Shown piece after piece: positions 52,437 to 60,557 of a stretch of 64,000 nucleotides of DNA. The notes beneath the pieces are model-generated. The model was not told where the DNA came from, made no database searches, and saw nothing but the letters and a program-made list of their open reading frames with translations. The translations under genes were made by a program, and so were the position numbers. Source of the stretch: Xenophilus sp. L33 (GTDB lineage: Bacteria; Pseudomonadota; Gammaproteobacteria; Burkholderiales; Burkholderiaceae_C); contig NZ_LMUW01000170.1 of assembly GCF_009765735.1 (NCBI RefSeq), positions 20,997 to 84,996 of the forward strand. The letters run 5' to 3'. Every line of letters begins with the position of its first letter. Positions within the stretch are counted from its first letter, which is position 1.

Positions 52437-52940
52437 CTAGACGCTGTAGAAATCCAGCATCGTCGGCACGCGGTCGTTCATGAGCGTGATGCGCTTGCCG
52501 GCGATCTTCCAGCCGGCCGGCGTGCGGCGCAGCGTGTGCTCGTAGCGGCTGAAGAAGCAATGCGCGGTGAAGCGCAGCGGGTCGTAGACATGGACCGCCG
52601 CGGCCGCCTGCATGCGGCAGGTGTCGTCGCTGCCTTCGTCGCGCTCGAGCAGCGTGCTGCCGAGCAGGTGCGAGGTGCGGTGGATCACGGCGGAGGCGCG
52701 CGAGAGCCCGGAGCGTGCGCGCCACACCCGTTCCTTCAATGCGCCGATGCCCTTGAGGTACATCAGCGACAACTCGGTCATCGGGTTCTCGGTGACCTGG
52801 TCGACTGTGCGCCATGCCGGGATCCAGAAGACCACGTCGTCGGTGAAGAGGTCCAGCCATTCGTCCCAGCGCTGGGTGTCGAGCAGCAGCGCCTCGCGGG
52901 CGGGGATGTCTTTGGCGAGTTCCAGGGCGTCGTCCTTCAT
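52437..52940 (-). CDS. Ring-hydroxylating dioxygenase beta subunit
   Basis: This 167-residue protein has the beta-subunit NTF2-like fold: REALLLDTQRWDEWLDLFTDDVVFWIPAW and AGKRITLMNDRVPTMLDFYSV at the end. Its ATG overlaps the alpha-subunit stop (ATGA). The pair forms an alpha3beta3-type dioxygenase of the benzoate/anthranilate/salicylate class. Confidence 0.93.
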   Translation of the reverse strand: MKDDALELAKDIPAREALLLDTQRWDEWLDLFTDDVVFWIPAWRTVDQVTENPMTELSLMYLKGIGALKERVWRARSGLSRASAVIHRTSHLLGSTLLERDEGSDDTCRMQAAAAVHVYDPLRFTAHCFFSRYEHTLRRTPAGWKIAGKRITLMNDRVPTMLDFYSV

Positions 52941-54310
52941 GCGGCATCCTTCTCGCGCAACGCGCCGTCGTGCTGCGCGCCCTGGACCAGCTGCCGGTGC
53001 CACGCACGGTAGGTCGTGTGCATGAGCGTCTCGTCGTAGAGGTTCACCGGGCCGTCGACCGAGGCGACCGGATCGATGTCGAGCTCGCGTGCGTAGCTGT
53101 TCGACCGATCCGAAGTGGCCGCGATGCCGCGCATGTAGCCGAGCTGCCATCTCGGCGTCGGCGCGGCGTAACCCTGCTGGCAGTCCTCGTAGATGACGGT
53201 GTCGTCGGGCGTGGCCAGGCCGCTGGGATTGAAGAAGTCCTCGTATTGCCGGATGCGCTGCGCCCGGGCCTCCGGCTTCTCGTCGATCGGCGCGAAGCAG
53301 TAGGTGATCATCTCGGTGCGGGTGGCCGACAGCGGCCGCATGACGCGGATCTGGCTGGCCGCGTTCTCGGCGATCTGCAGGCTCGGGAAGATCGTGAAAT
53401 TGCGGGTCGAGAGAATCCACTTGGCGCGGACCTGGCCGACCCGTTCGGTCAGTTCCGGCAATTGCCCGAACAGGGGATGGGTGTCGACATTGACCTGCGA
53501 CGACCACAACAGGCTGTGGCCATGCTCGAAGCTGAAGGTACCGAGCCGGGCCTCGGCCGACTCCCAGGGCTTGTTGTTGTGCCAGACGGTCTTGATGTCG
53601 CCGGTTTCCTTGGCGCTGCGGGCGCGCTGCTCGGCCAGGCGCAGGAAGGACGGATGGGTCGAGGTGAAGTGGTAGCTGTCGCTGCAGTTCTCCAGCTGGA
53701 ACTTCCAGTTGGCCTCGAAGGTGTAGCGCACGACGCCCGGGATCAGCTCGATGCCTTGCGGGCTCTGGTCGAGCACCAGGTCGAGCACCGCCTTGGCGTC
53801 GCCGAGATAGCTGTCCAGTGAAGGCGCATCCGGATTGAGGCTGCCGAAGAGCATGCCGCGGTAGTTCTCGAACTTCGCGATCGGCTCCAGGTCGCGATCC
53901 GAATGTTCGAAGGACTCGCTGTAGGCGCCTTCCTCGCGCGACTTGATCAGCTTGTTGGCGCCGCTGCTGTCGAAGACCCAGCCGTGGTAGCGGCAGGTAT
54001 GGACTCGCGCATTGCCGCTCGGCAGGTGCGCGAGCGTCGAGCGCTTGTGCCTGCAGCTGTTGATGAAGCAGCGCAATTGCCCGTCGGCGCCGCGCGAGAC
54101 GAGCACCGGCGCACGCCCCAGCCATGTCGTGATGTAGTCGTGCGGCTTGGGCGCCTGCGAGTCGAGGCCGAGGAACACCCAGTTGGCCTCGAACACATGG
54201 CGCATCTCCAGGTCGAAGACGTCGGGATCCTGGAACGCGCGCCGTTCGATGCGGAAGATGCCGTCGGCTGGACGGTCATCGAGGAGGGAGGCGATGTCTG
54301 TGGGGGTCAT
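52937..54310 (-). CDS. Ring-hydroxylating dioxygenase alpha subunit
   Basis: This 457-residue subunit has the Rieske ligands C86, H88, C106 and H109 and the iron site D211, H214 and H219 (CSDSYHFTSTH). Size and layout fit benzoate/anthranilate/salicylate-type enzymes that add O2 to an aromatic acid. No ferredoxin or reductase gene is adjacent. A 12-bp palindrome upstream and the MarR gene suggest repressor control. Confidence 0.94.
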   Translation of the reverse strand: MTPTDIASLLDDRPADGIFRIERRAFQDPDVFDLEMRHVFEANWVFLGLDSQAPKPHDYITTWLGRAPVLVSRGADGQLRCFINSCRHKRSTLAHLPSGNARVHTCRYHGWVFDSSGANKLIKSREEGAYSESFEHSDRDLEPIAKFENYRGMLFGSLNPDAPSLDSYLGDAKAVLDLVLDQSPQGIELIPGVVRYTFEANWKFQLENCSDSYHFTSTHPSFLRLAEQRARSAKETGDIKTVWHNNKPWESAEARLGTFSFEHGHSLLWSSQVNVDTHPLFGQLPELTERVGQVRAKWILSTRNFTIFPSLQIAENAASQIRVMRPLSATRTEMITYCFAPIDEKPEARAQRIRQYEDFFNPSGLATPDDTVIYEDCQQGYAAPTPRWQLGYMRGIAATSDRSNSYARELDIDPVASVDGPVNLYDETLMHTTYRAWHRQLVQGAQHDGALREKDAA

Positions 54311-54353
54311 GCGATGTGATGGGTCCGTTGCGCTGGAAGCCTATCCGAATCTA

Positions 54354-54365
54354 CTTCCATGGAAG
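54354..54365. promoter_or_regulatory. Perfect palindrome, probable MarR operator
   Basis: CTTCCATGGAAG is a perfect 12-bp palindrome flanked by AT-rich bases, 44 to 55 bp upstream of the dioxygenase alpha start. CATAAT just upstream on the minus strand could be the -10, so binding would block transcription. Confidence 0.6.
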
Positions 54366-54485
54366 ATTATGTGCAGGACCTGCGTTCGCGTCATGTAGGG
54401 GAAAGTCCCGAGCAGGCGCGCGCACCCGAATCGGCCCGCCGGGCCTCGAATTTGCTTCTGTGGAAGAACGCGCTCGGGGCGCGCC

Positions 54486-55118
54486 TTACTTTCGCTTCGC
54501 CGCCCGTCCGCCCGCGGCGGCTTCCGCCTCGTCGGCCTCGTGCTCGCCGCCGAGCTCGAGATCGGAGAGCAGTGCCAGCGCGAAGTCGGTGCCGCGCTGG
54601 CGGGCCTCGGGCGACAGGCGTTCCATCGCCGGCGCCAGCGGGTTGTGGCTCGCCAGGTGCTCGATGGCTTCCTCCACCGCTTGCAGGCCGCGGCGGGTGA
54701 GGTGGACGAGGAAGCCGCCGCTGTGGGTCGGGTCCGGCAGCCGCTCGACGAAGCCGATCTCCACCAGTCGGTCGACCTTCTTGGTCACCGCACCCGAGGT
54801 GACCAGGAGCGCGCGGAACAGGTCGGTCGGCCGCCGCACGTAGGGCGGGCCGCTGCGGCGCAGGGCCAGCATCAGTCGCATGTCGCCGCCGTTGATCTTG
54901 TGGCGCTTCTGGCAATAGCGATCGAAGCCACGCTCCACCAGGGTGCCGAGACGCATCATGTAGATGCTCAGCAGGAAGCTCTGGAGGTCGAGGTCGCTGC
55001 GCTCTCGCTGCCACTGCATCGTGATCATTTCGCTCAGGCTCGGCGAACGGCGCTCGGCCGCCTGCGCGCCGTCGGATGCGGCGGGTTCGCCTTGGCGAGG
55101 TCTGTCGGTGTTCTGCAT
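54486..55118 (-). CDS. MarR-family regulator
   Basis: The ATG at 55118 gives 210 residues. The winged helix spans about residues 75-150 (INGGDMRLMLALRRSGPPYVRRPTDLFRALLVTSGAVTKKVDRLVEIGFVERL). The C-terminus is acidic, then basic. It lies upstream of the dioxygenase operon on the same strand and divergent from the flavin reductase operon, so it could control either. An aromatic acid is the expected ligand. Confidence 0.9.
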   Translation of the reverse strand: MQNTDRPRQGEPAASDGAQAAERRSPSLSEMITMQWQRERSDLDLQSFLLSIYMMRLGTLVERGFDRYCQKRHKINGGDMRLMLALRRSGPPYVRRPTDLFRALLVTSGAVTKKVDRLVEIGFVERLPDPTHSGGFLVHLTRRGLQAVEEAIEHLASHNPLAPAMERLSPEARQRGTDFALALLSDLELGGEHEADEAEAAAGGRAAKRK

Positions 55119-55203
55119 GGCGTCGTCTTCGGCGGAAAGCGGATGTCTTCCGGCGCAGATCTTAAGGCACGCGTCGAACGCGAAGACCGGCTCAAGAAAA
55201 ATC

Positions 55204-55256
55204 GATAGCACCATCGAAATAACGCGTTTCCTGGCGTCGGGACGGCGCCCTAAAGT
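55204..55256 (+). promoter_or_regulatory. Probable shared-type promoter (flavin reductase operon)
   Basis: GATAGCACC (55204-55212), ATCG plus seven bases, and GCGTTTC (55224-55230) match the island element at seven of nine and five of seven positions with identical spacing. TTCCTG and TAAAGT (55251-55256) follow, 17 bp apart. The first gene starts 26 bp after the -10. Confidence 0.5.
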
Positions 55257-55282
55257 CCCGGCACGAGACCGGACGCGGTTCC

Positions 55283-55906
55283 ATGGACGGAAAGAAGATG
55301 CCGATAGACATTCGATCGTTGACACCCCCCATCGCCTATCGCCTGATGACCGGCATCGTCGTGCCGCGTCCGATCGCCTGGGTCACGAGTCTTTCCGCGG
55401 AAGGCGTGCTCAACCTCGCACCGTTCTCGGCCTTCACCTTCGTCTCGATGAACCCGGTGCTGATCGGCATCAACATCGGCCGCAAGGCGGGCGTTCGCAA
55501 GGACACCGAAGTCAACATCCGCGCCTCGGGCGAATACGTGGTCCACATCGGCGGCTTCGCCGACCGGCATGCGATCCACGAGAGCAGCGCCGAGCATCCG
55601 CCCGATGTCAGCGAGGTGGACGTGCTCGGCCTGGCCACGACCGCGAGCGACCGGGTCGAGGTGCCGCGGCTGCGCGACGCGCCGGTCGCCATGGAATGCA
55701 AGCTGGACCAGATCGTTTCCTTCGGCCGTGGCGGCTCCGAGTTCGTGGTGGGCGAAGTGCTCCTCGTGCATGCCCGCGAGGGCCTGGTGAAGAACGGAAA
55801 GATCGACACCCGCGCACTCGACCCGATCTGCCGCATCGCCGGTCCGAACTACGCCTCGTTGGGCGAGATCGTCACGATGAGGAACATCGAGTTGGCCGAG
55901 AAATGA
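55283..55906 (+). CDS. Flavin reductase-family protein
   Basis: This 207-residue protein has the FMN-binding split-barrel of flavin reductases: GIVVPRPIAWVTSLSAEGVLNLAPFSAFTFVS and NPVLIGINIG. It reduces or binds flavin with NAD(P)H, possibly for a two-component oxygenase; no flavin monooxygenase partner is adjacent. An alternative ATG is five codons in. It leads an operon with a CMD-family protein and a 3-hydroxyacid dehydrogenase. Confidence 0.9.
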   Translation: MDGKKMPIDIRSLTPPIAYRLMTGIVVPRPIAWVTSLSAEGVLNLAPFSAFTFVSMNPVLIGINIGRKAGVRKDTEVNIRASGEYVVHIGGFADRHAIHESSAEHPPDVSEVDVLGLATTASDRVEVPRLRDAPVAMECKLDQIVSFGRGGSEFVVGEVLLVHAREGLVKNGKIDTRALDPICRIAGPNYASLGEIVTMRNIELAEK

Positions 55907-55967
55907 GTGCCGTCGATGTTCGAAGACGGCGCTCGAAGCCGATTCCTGCAACTCTAGAAAGACACCC

Positions 55968-56396
55968 ATGACTTCAAGCAAATCGACCACCGTCCAGGAC
56001 CTGTACGACAACGGATTGCAATTGCGACGGAAGGTCCTCGGCGCCGGCTATGTCGACGCCTCCATCGCCAATGCCGACGACTTCATGTCGGCCTTCCAGC
56101 ACATCACCACCGCGTGGTGCTGGGGCTACGCCTGGGGCCGTCCGGGGCTGGACCACAAGACGCGCAGCATGCTGAACCTCGCGATGCTGACCGCGTTGAA
56201 CCGACCCGCGGAGATCAAGCTACATGTGAAGGGTGCACTGGCCAACGGCGTCAGCGTGGAGGAGATCAAGGAGACGCTGCTGCACGCCACCGTCTACTGC
56301 GGCATCCCGGCGGGCCTCGATGCCTTCAAGGCGGCGCATGGTGTGCTGGTCGCCGAAGGCGCGATCCCGGCGCCGGCCGCGAAAGGCGCTGCATGA
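55968..56396 (+). CDS. Carboxymuconolactone decarboxylase-family protein
   Basis: This 142-residue protein has the CMD pattern of PcaC: WGRPGLDHKTRSMLNLAMLTALNRPAEIKLHVKGAL and EEIKETLLHATVYCGIPAG. PcaC removes CO2 from 4-carboxymuconolactone in protocatechuate breakdown; no other beta-ketoadipate gene is nearby, so a related lactone or peroxidase role is possible. It overlaps the next gene by 4 bp. Confidence 0.92.
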   Translation: MTSSKSTTVQDLYDNGLQLRRKVLGAGYVDASIANADDFMSAFQHITTAWCWGYAWGRPGLDHKTRSMLNLAMLTALNRPAEIKLHVKGALANGVSVEEIKETLLHATVYCGIPAGLDAFKAAHGVLVAEGAIPAPAAKGAA

Positions 56397-57283
56397 CCGG
56401 CGGCCCGGTCGTCGGCTTCATCGGCATCGGCAGCATGGGCTGGCCGATGGCGGCGCGGGTGCGCCAGGGCGGCTTCGAAGTGCTCGCCACCGACAGCTCG
56501 GCCGAACGTGCCGCGGCGTTCGCCAAGGAAACGGGTTGCCGCTGCACCGACGCGGGCGAGCTCGCAGCGACCAGCGACATCCTCGTCACGATGCTGCCGA
56601 CCAGCGCGATCGTCGAGGATGTCATCGGCGGAATCGAGGAGCGCATCCGGCCCGGCGCGCTGCTGATCGAGATGAGTTCCGGCGTGCCCGCCCGCACGCA
56701 GGCGCTGGCGGCGCGGCTGCAGTCGCGCGGCATCCATCTGATCGACGCACCGGTCTCCGGCGGCGTGAAGCGTGCGGTGCCCGGCGACCTCGCGATCATG
56801 GTGGGCGGCGACGCGGCGCAGATCGAGCGCGCGCGGCCGGTTCTCGCCTGCATGGGTTCGTCCATCCTGGGCACGGGCCAGGTGGGCAGCGCGCATGCGA
56901 TGAAGGCCTTGAACAACCTGGTCTCGGCGGCGGGTTTCGCGATCGGCGTCGAAGCGCTGCTCATCGGCCAGCGCTTCGGCCTCGAACCCGCGGCCATGGT
57001 CGACGTGCTCAATTCGTCGACCGGCATGAACAACTCGACGCAGAAGAAGTTCAAGCAGTTCGTCCTGTCGCGCAAGTTCGATTCCGGCTTCGGCCTGGAC
57101 CTGATGCTGAAGGACCTGACCATCGCGCTCACCCTGGCGCAGGAGACGCGCACGCCGGCACCGATGACATCCATGTGCCGCGAATTGTGGGCCTCGGCTG
57201 CCGGTGCGCTGGGCAGCGGCAAGGACCACACCGAATTCGCCAGGCTGCTGGAGATGCTCGGAGGCGAAGAGCTGGCGCCTTGA
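56393..57283 (+). CDS. 3-hydroxyisobutyrate-dehydrogenase-family oxidoreductase (second copy)
   Basis: This 296-residue protein has GFIGIGSMGWPMA, the substrate motif APVSGGVKRA and the catalytic lysine in GSAHAMKALNN. It acts on a 3-hydroxy acid or semialdehyde with NAD(P). It keeps the classic substrate motif that the copy at 41172-42056 lacks. It ends the flavin reductase operon, convergent with an SDR gene. Confidence 0.93.
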   Translation: MTGGPVVGFIGIGSMGWPMAARVRQGGFEVLATDSSAERAAAFAKETGCRCTDAGELAATSDILVTMLPTSAIVEDVIGGIEERIRPGALLIEMSSGVPARTQALAARLQSRGIHLIDAPVSGGVKRAVPGDLAIMVGGDAAQIERARPVLACMGSSILGTGQVGSAHAMKALNNLVSAAGFAIGVEALLIGQRFGLEPAAMVDVLNSSTGMNNSTQKKFKQFVLSRKFDSGFGLDLMLKDLTIALTLAQETRTPAPMTSMCRELWASAAGALGSGKDHTEFARLLEMLGGEELAP

Positions 57284-57301
57284 CGCCGGCGCTTCGATGC
57301 A

Positions 57302-58132
57302 TCAGGCGGGACGCCGCAGGTCTTCCGTCAGCGCGGGCGCGCGGGTCGCCGGCGGCTGGTCGTGGCTGCCGCCGTCGACCGGCAGGATGTTCCCGGTCAC
57401 ATGGCGCGCCAGGCCCGAGGCGAAGAACAGGATGGCGGAAACCACGTCCGAGATCTCGCCGGCGCGGCCGCCCGGGATCTGCTTGCCGAGCGCTTCCCAG
57501 AAGTCGGGCCCGTTGGCCGCGATGAGGCGCGGTGTGCGGGTGATGCCCGGCGCCACCGCGTTGACCGTGATCTTGCGGCCCGCCCATTCCTGCGCCGCGC
57601 TTCGAACGAGATGGTTCAACGCGGCCTTCGATGCGCCGTAGCCGAGCAGCCTGCCGGCGCGGGCGCCGAGGCCGGCCACCGAGCTGACGAACACGAAGCT
57701 GCCCCGGCCGTTGCGCGCCATGAGCGGCGCGCCGTACTGGATGGCCAGGTGGGCGTGGGTGAAGACCAGATCGAACTGGCGCTGCCAGTCCTCGTCGGCC
57801 ATCTCGGTGAGCGGCCGGCCGAAGGCGATGCCGACGACGTCGACGACGCCGAAGAAGTCGGCGCCGAAGAGGCGGTCCGCCTGCTCGAAGACCTTCTGCA
57901 TGTCGGACCGCTTCGTGACGTCCGCGGCGATCGCATGGCCGTCGACCGCCTCGGCGACCTTCGTCGCGAGCGATGGATCGATGTCCACGCACAGGACCCT
58001 CGCGCCGAGTTGCGCCAAGGCGCGCACGGTGTGTTCGCCGATGCCCGGCCCCACGCCGAGGACCACGAAGCCCTGTCCGTGCATGTCGAGCAAGGAGCCG
58101 TAGCGGATGTCGGAGGCGTCAGTCTTCTGCAT
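57302..58132 (-). CDS. Short-chain dehydrogenase/reductase (island SDR paralogue 3)
   Basis: The ATG at 58132 gives 276 residues and overlaps the Rieske stop by 14 bp. The cofactor motif VVLGVGPGIGEH, SSVAG and YGASK, and NAVAPGITRTPRL, make it the third member of the island SDR set. It follows Rieske copy 3, so it likely acts on the oxygenase product. Confidence 0.92.
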   Translation of the reverse strand: MQKTDASDIRYGSLLDMHGQGFVVLGVGPGIGEHTVRALAQLGARVLCVDIDPSLATKVAEAVDGHAIAADVTKRSDMQKVFEQADRLFGADFFGVVDVVGIAFGRPLTEMADEDWQRQFDLVFTHAHLAIQYGAPLMARNGRGSFVFVSSVAGLGARAGRLLGYGASKAALNHLVRSAAQEWAGRKITVNAVAPGITRTPRLIAANGPDFWEALGKQIPGGRAGEISDVVSAILFFASGLARHVTGNILPVDGGSHDQPPATRAPALTEDLRRPA

Positions 58133-59417
58133 GATGGGCCGGATAGAGGCGGCGGTGCGTGCTCGCATGGTCCTGCCAGGATTCGTCCGCCTTGAGCTTG
58201 CGGTCGAAGCCCATGACCCGGGTCATGTCCTCGTAGTGAAGGCCGAGCGGATCCTGGCCGGCCTCGCTCAGTTCGAGCGAGTCGAGCAGGCGCTGGCGCA
58301 GCCGCACCACGCCGGCGTCGGCTGCGACCAGATGCTCGGTGCTGCGGTCGAAGACCGGACCCATCGACAGGCAGACCACAGAGTCTTCCTGCGTCAGGCC
58401 GGTGAGGCCGCTCCAGCTGCGGTTCTGCTTCATGGCCGCGCGGTCCTGGTAGTAGCCGGTCTCCTCGCTGGCGATGAACGAATGGTCCTCGTAGAAGCGG
58501 CTGTCGCTGAGGCCGGCGCGGCTCAGTCGCTCCTCGACAGAGAGATCCTTGACCGCACTGGCATCGACCAGGAAGGTCGCGGTGCTCTCGTCGTCCATTG
58601 GCGTGTCGAACACCGTCGCGTTGAAGTCCGGGTGCTGGATGATGCGGCCGGTCGGCATGAAGACCGGCGTCAGGCGCACGTTGACCTCGCCGGAGTCGCG
58701 GCCGAGTTGGCGGATACCGACGTAGTGGTAGCCGAAGCCCGTGTTCTCGAGTTCGAGCTTGGGCGACATGTCGTCCCAGGCATCGTTCACCATGTCCTTG
58801 ATCGCGAACTCGTCGACCTTGGCGCCTTCGGCCTTGATCCAGGTGGGGCGCGTGACGTTGCTGTGCAGGATGCCCGCGTGGGAGGTGTCGGTGCCGCCTT
58901 CCCAGACCTGCAGGTAGTTGGCTTTCACGTTCACGCGCATCGCGCGCCTGCGCGAGGGCGCGGCTTCGTCGAACGCGAAGCGCCTGAAGGGCGGCACCTT
59001 GTCCTTCGGTCCGAGATAGGTCCAGACGAGGCCCGACTGCTCGCGCACCGGATAGACCGTCGCCTTCAGCCGCTCCAGCACGCGCGGGTCCGCATGGTTG
59101 GGCGTCTCCATCAGGCGGCCTTCGACGTCGAACTTCCAGCCGTGATAGATGCAGCGGATGCCGCCGTCCTCGACCCGGCCCAGCGCCATCGAGGCGCCGC
59201 GGTGCAGGCACAGCTCGTCCATGATGCCGACCCGGCCCTCGGTGTCCCGAAAGAGCACGAACTTCTCGCCGAGGAGCTTGCGCACGATCGGATCGCCATC
59301 GGCTTCGGGCAGTTCGGTCGACAGGGCGATCGGATGCCAGTAGCGCCGCATCATCGTGCCCATGGGCGTGCCCTTGCCGACGCGGGTGAGGCGCTCGTTC
59401 TGTTCCTTGCTCAGCAT
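58119..59417 (-). CDS. Rieske non-haem iron oxygenase, phthalate-dioxygenase type (copy 3)
   Basis: This 432-residue oxygenase has C70, H72, C89 and H92 and the DTSHAGILH iron site. It is very similar to copy 1 (28241-29518): both open MLSxEQNERLTRVGKGTPMG and share long stretches up to the C-terminus. GAGGACAAC precedes the ATG. It is followed by SDR paralogue 3 and lies downstream of a LysR gene on the same strand. Confidence 0.95.
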   Translation of the reverse strand: MLSKEQNERLTRVGKGTPMGTMMRRYWHPIALSTELPEADGDPIVRKLLGEKFVLFRDTEGRVGIMDELCLHRGASMALGRVEDGGIRCIYHGWKFDVEGRLMETPNHADPRVLERLKATVYPVREQSGLVWTYLGPKDKVPPFRRFAFDEAAPSRRRAMRVNVKANYLQVWEGGTDTSHAGILHSNVTRPTWIKAEGAKVDEFAIKDMVNDAWDDMSPKLELENTGFGYHYVGIRQLGRDSGEVNVRLTPVFMPTGRIIQHPDFNATVFDTPMDDESTATFLVDASAVKDLSVEERLSRAGLSDSRFYEDHSFIASEETGYYQDRAAMKQNRSWSGLTGLTQEDSVVCLSMGPVFDRSTEHLVAADAGVVRLRQRLLDSLELSEAGQDPLGLHYEDMTRVMGFDRKLKADESWQDHASTHRRLYPAHHAED

Positions 59418-59477
59418 GTTGTCCTCGAAAGATGGATGGTGCTCTGCGTCGTTCGGCATCGAGTGCGATGCCGACGC

Positions 59478-59510
59478 AGTATCCGAACCGCCATCGGGGA
59501 CACAAAGCGA
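59478..59510 (-). promoter_or_regulatory. Degenerate island-type promoter (Rieske copy 3)
   Basis: On the minus strand TCGCTTT (59504-59510) overlaps TTTGTG (-35), with a 17-bp spacer and GATACT (59478-59483) as -10. The upstream GATGGCGCC box is poorly matched (GGAGCATCC), so membership in the shared set is tentative. Confidence 0.4.
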
Positions 59511-59554
59511 TTCTTTCTGAGGATGCTCCCAGATTAATTTGAAGCGTCGAGAGT

Positions 59555-60463
59555 TCAGGCCTTGGGTGTCAATTCCTCGACGAGAAGGTCGAGGAAGGTG
59601 CGCGCGGGCGCCGACAGCACGTGACCCTGCCGCGTGTGGATCATGAAGGCATGCTCGACCACCGGATCGTGCAGCCGCAAGGCCTGGATGCCCGAGGCTT
59701 GCAACGTGCCCCGCACGTAGAAGCCCGGGAGGATGAGCACGCCGAGCCCCTGGGCGGCCATCGCCAAGGCGGTCTGGATGAAGCCGACTTCGTACGCGGG
59801 CTTGGAGGTCGGCTTCCAGCCCGGCAGATGGTCGAGCAGCAGGTGCTTGAGCGAAACGCCACGCGACAGATGGATGATCGGCTCGCTCTCCAGGTCGTGC
59901 CAGGTGACCCGTGGCAACCGGGCGAGGTGCGAGGTCTTCGAGCAGATGACGAAGACGTGGTCCTGCAGCAGCGCGATCTGGGCCACCTTCTCCCGGTTGT
60001 GCGCGAAGGAACCGATCCCGAATTCGCATTCGCCGGACTCCACCCGGTCGATGACCGCGATGTCTCCCTCGTCGTACAGGGTGGCGTGGATGCGCGGCGC
60101 GACTTCCTTCAGCCTCGCCAGTACCGGCACCACCGCCGACGCCAGCGAAGGCACGCAGGTGAACGAGAAGGCCTCGTCGTCGCTGCGGGAGAAGCTGTGC
60201 AATTGCGACTGCAGCGCATCGACCGAACCCAGGATGCTGCGAACCCTCTCGATCGCCGCCGCGCCGGCCGGCGTGGGGCGCAGCATGCGGGACGATCTTT
60301 CGAACAGCTGCACGTCGAAGGACTCTTCCATCTGGCGAATGAGCGCACTGACCGCCGATTGCGTCATGTGCAGGGACTCGGCCGCGTAGGTCAGGTTGCT
60401 GAGCTTGTAGACCTCGTCGAATGCACGCAGCTGGCGAAGTGAGAGTTCGAGGCGAAAGGGCAT
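59555..60463 (-). CDS. LysR-family regulator (paralogue of 32462-33373)
   Basis: This 302-residue regulator has a winged helix (LRQLRAFDEVYKLSNLTYAAESLHMTQSAVSALIRQMEES) and an effector domain with HLSRGVSLKHLL and HTRQGHVLSAPA. It shares its pattern with the LysR at 32462-33373. It lies directly upstream of Rieske copy 3 and probably activates it; it could also act on the dispersed island promoters. Confidence 0.93.
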   Translation of the reverse strand: MPFRLELSLRQLRAFDEVYKLSNLTYAAESLHMTQSAVSALIRQMEESFDVQLFERSSRMLRPTPAGAAAIERVRSILGSVDALQSQLHSFSRSDDEAFSFTCVPSLASAVVPVLARLKEVAPRIHATLYDEGDIAVIDRVESGECEFGIGSFAHNREKVAQIALLQDHVFVICSKTSHLARLPRVTWHDLESEPIIHLSRGVSLKHLLLDHLPGWKPTSKPAYEVGFIQTALAMAAQGLGVLILPGFYVRGTLQASGIQALRLHDPVVEHAFMIHTRQGHVLSAPARTFLDLLVEELTPKA

Positions 60464-60557
60464 ACGGATCGTGGCGCAGGCGCCGTGGGCCTGCGGGCTT
60501 CGATCCTAACGCGTCGAGGTGGGAGCGTCGTCCGGCGGAACCCTCGGGAAGGGCGCG

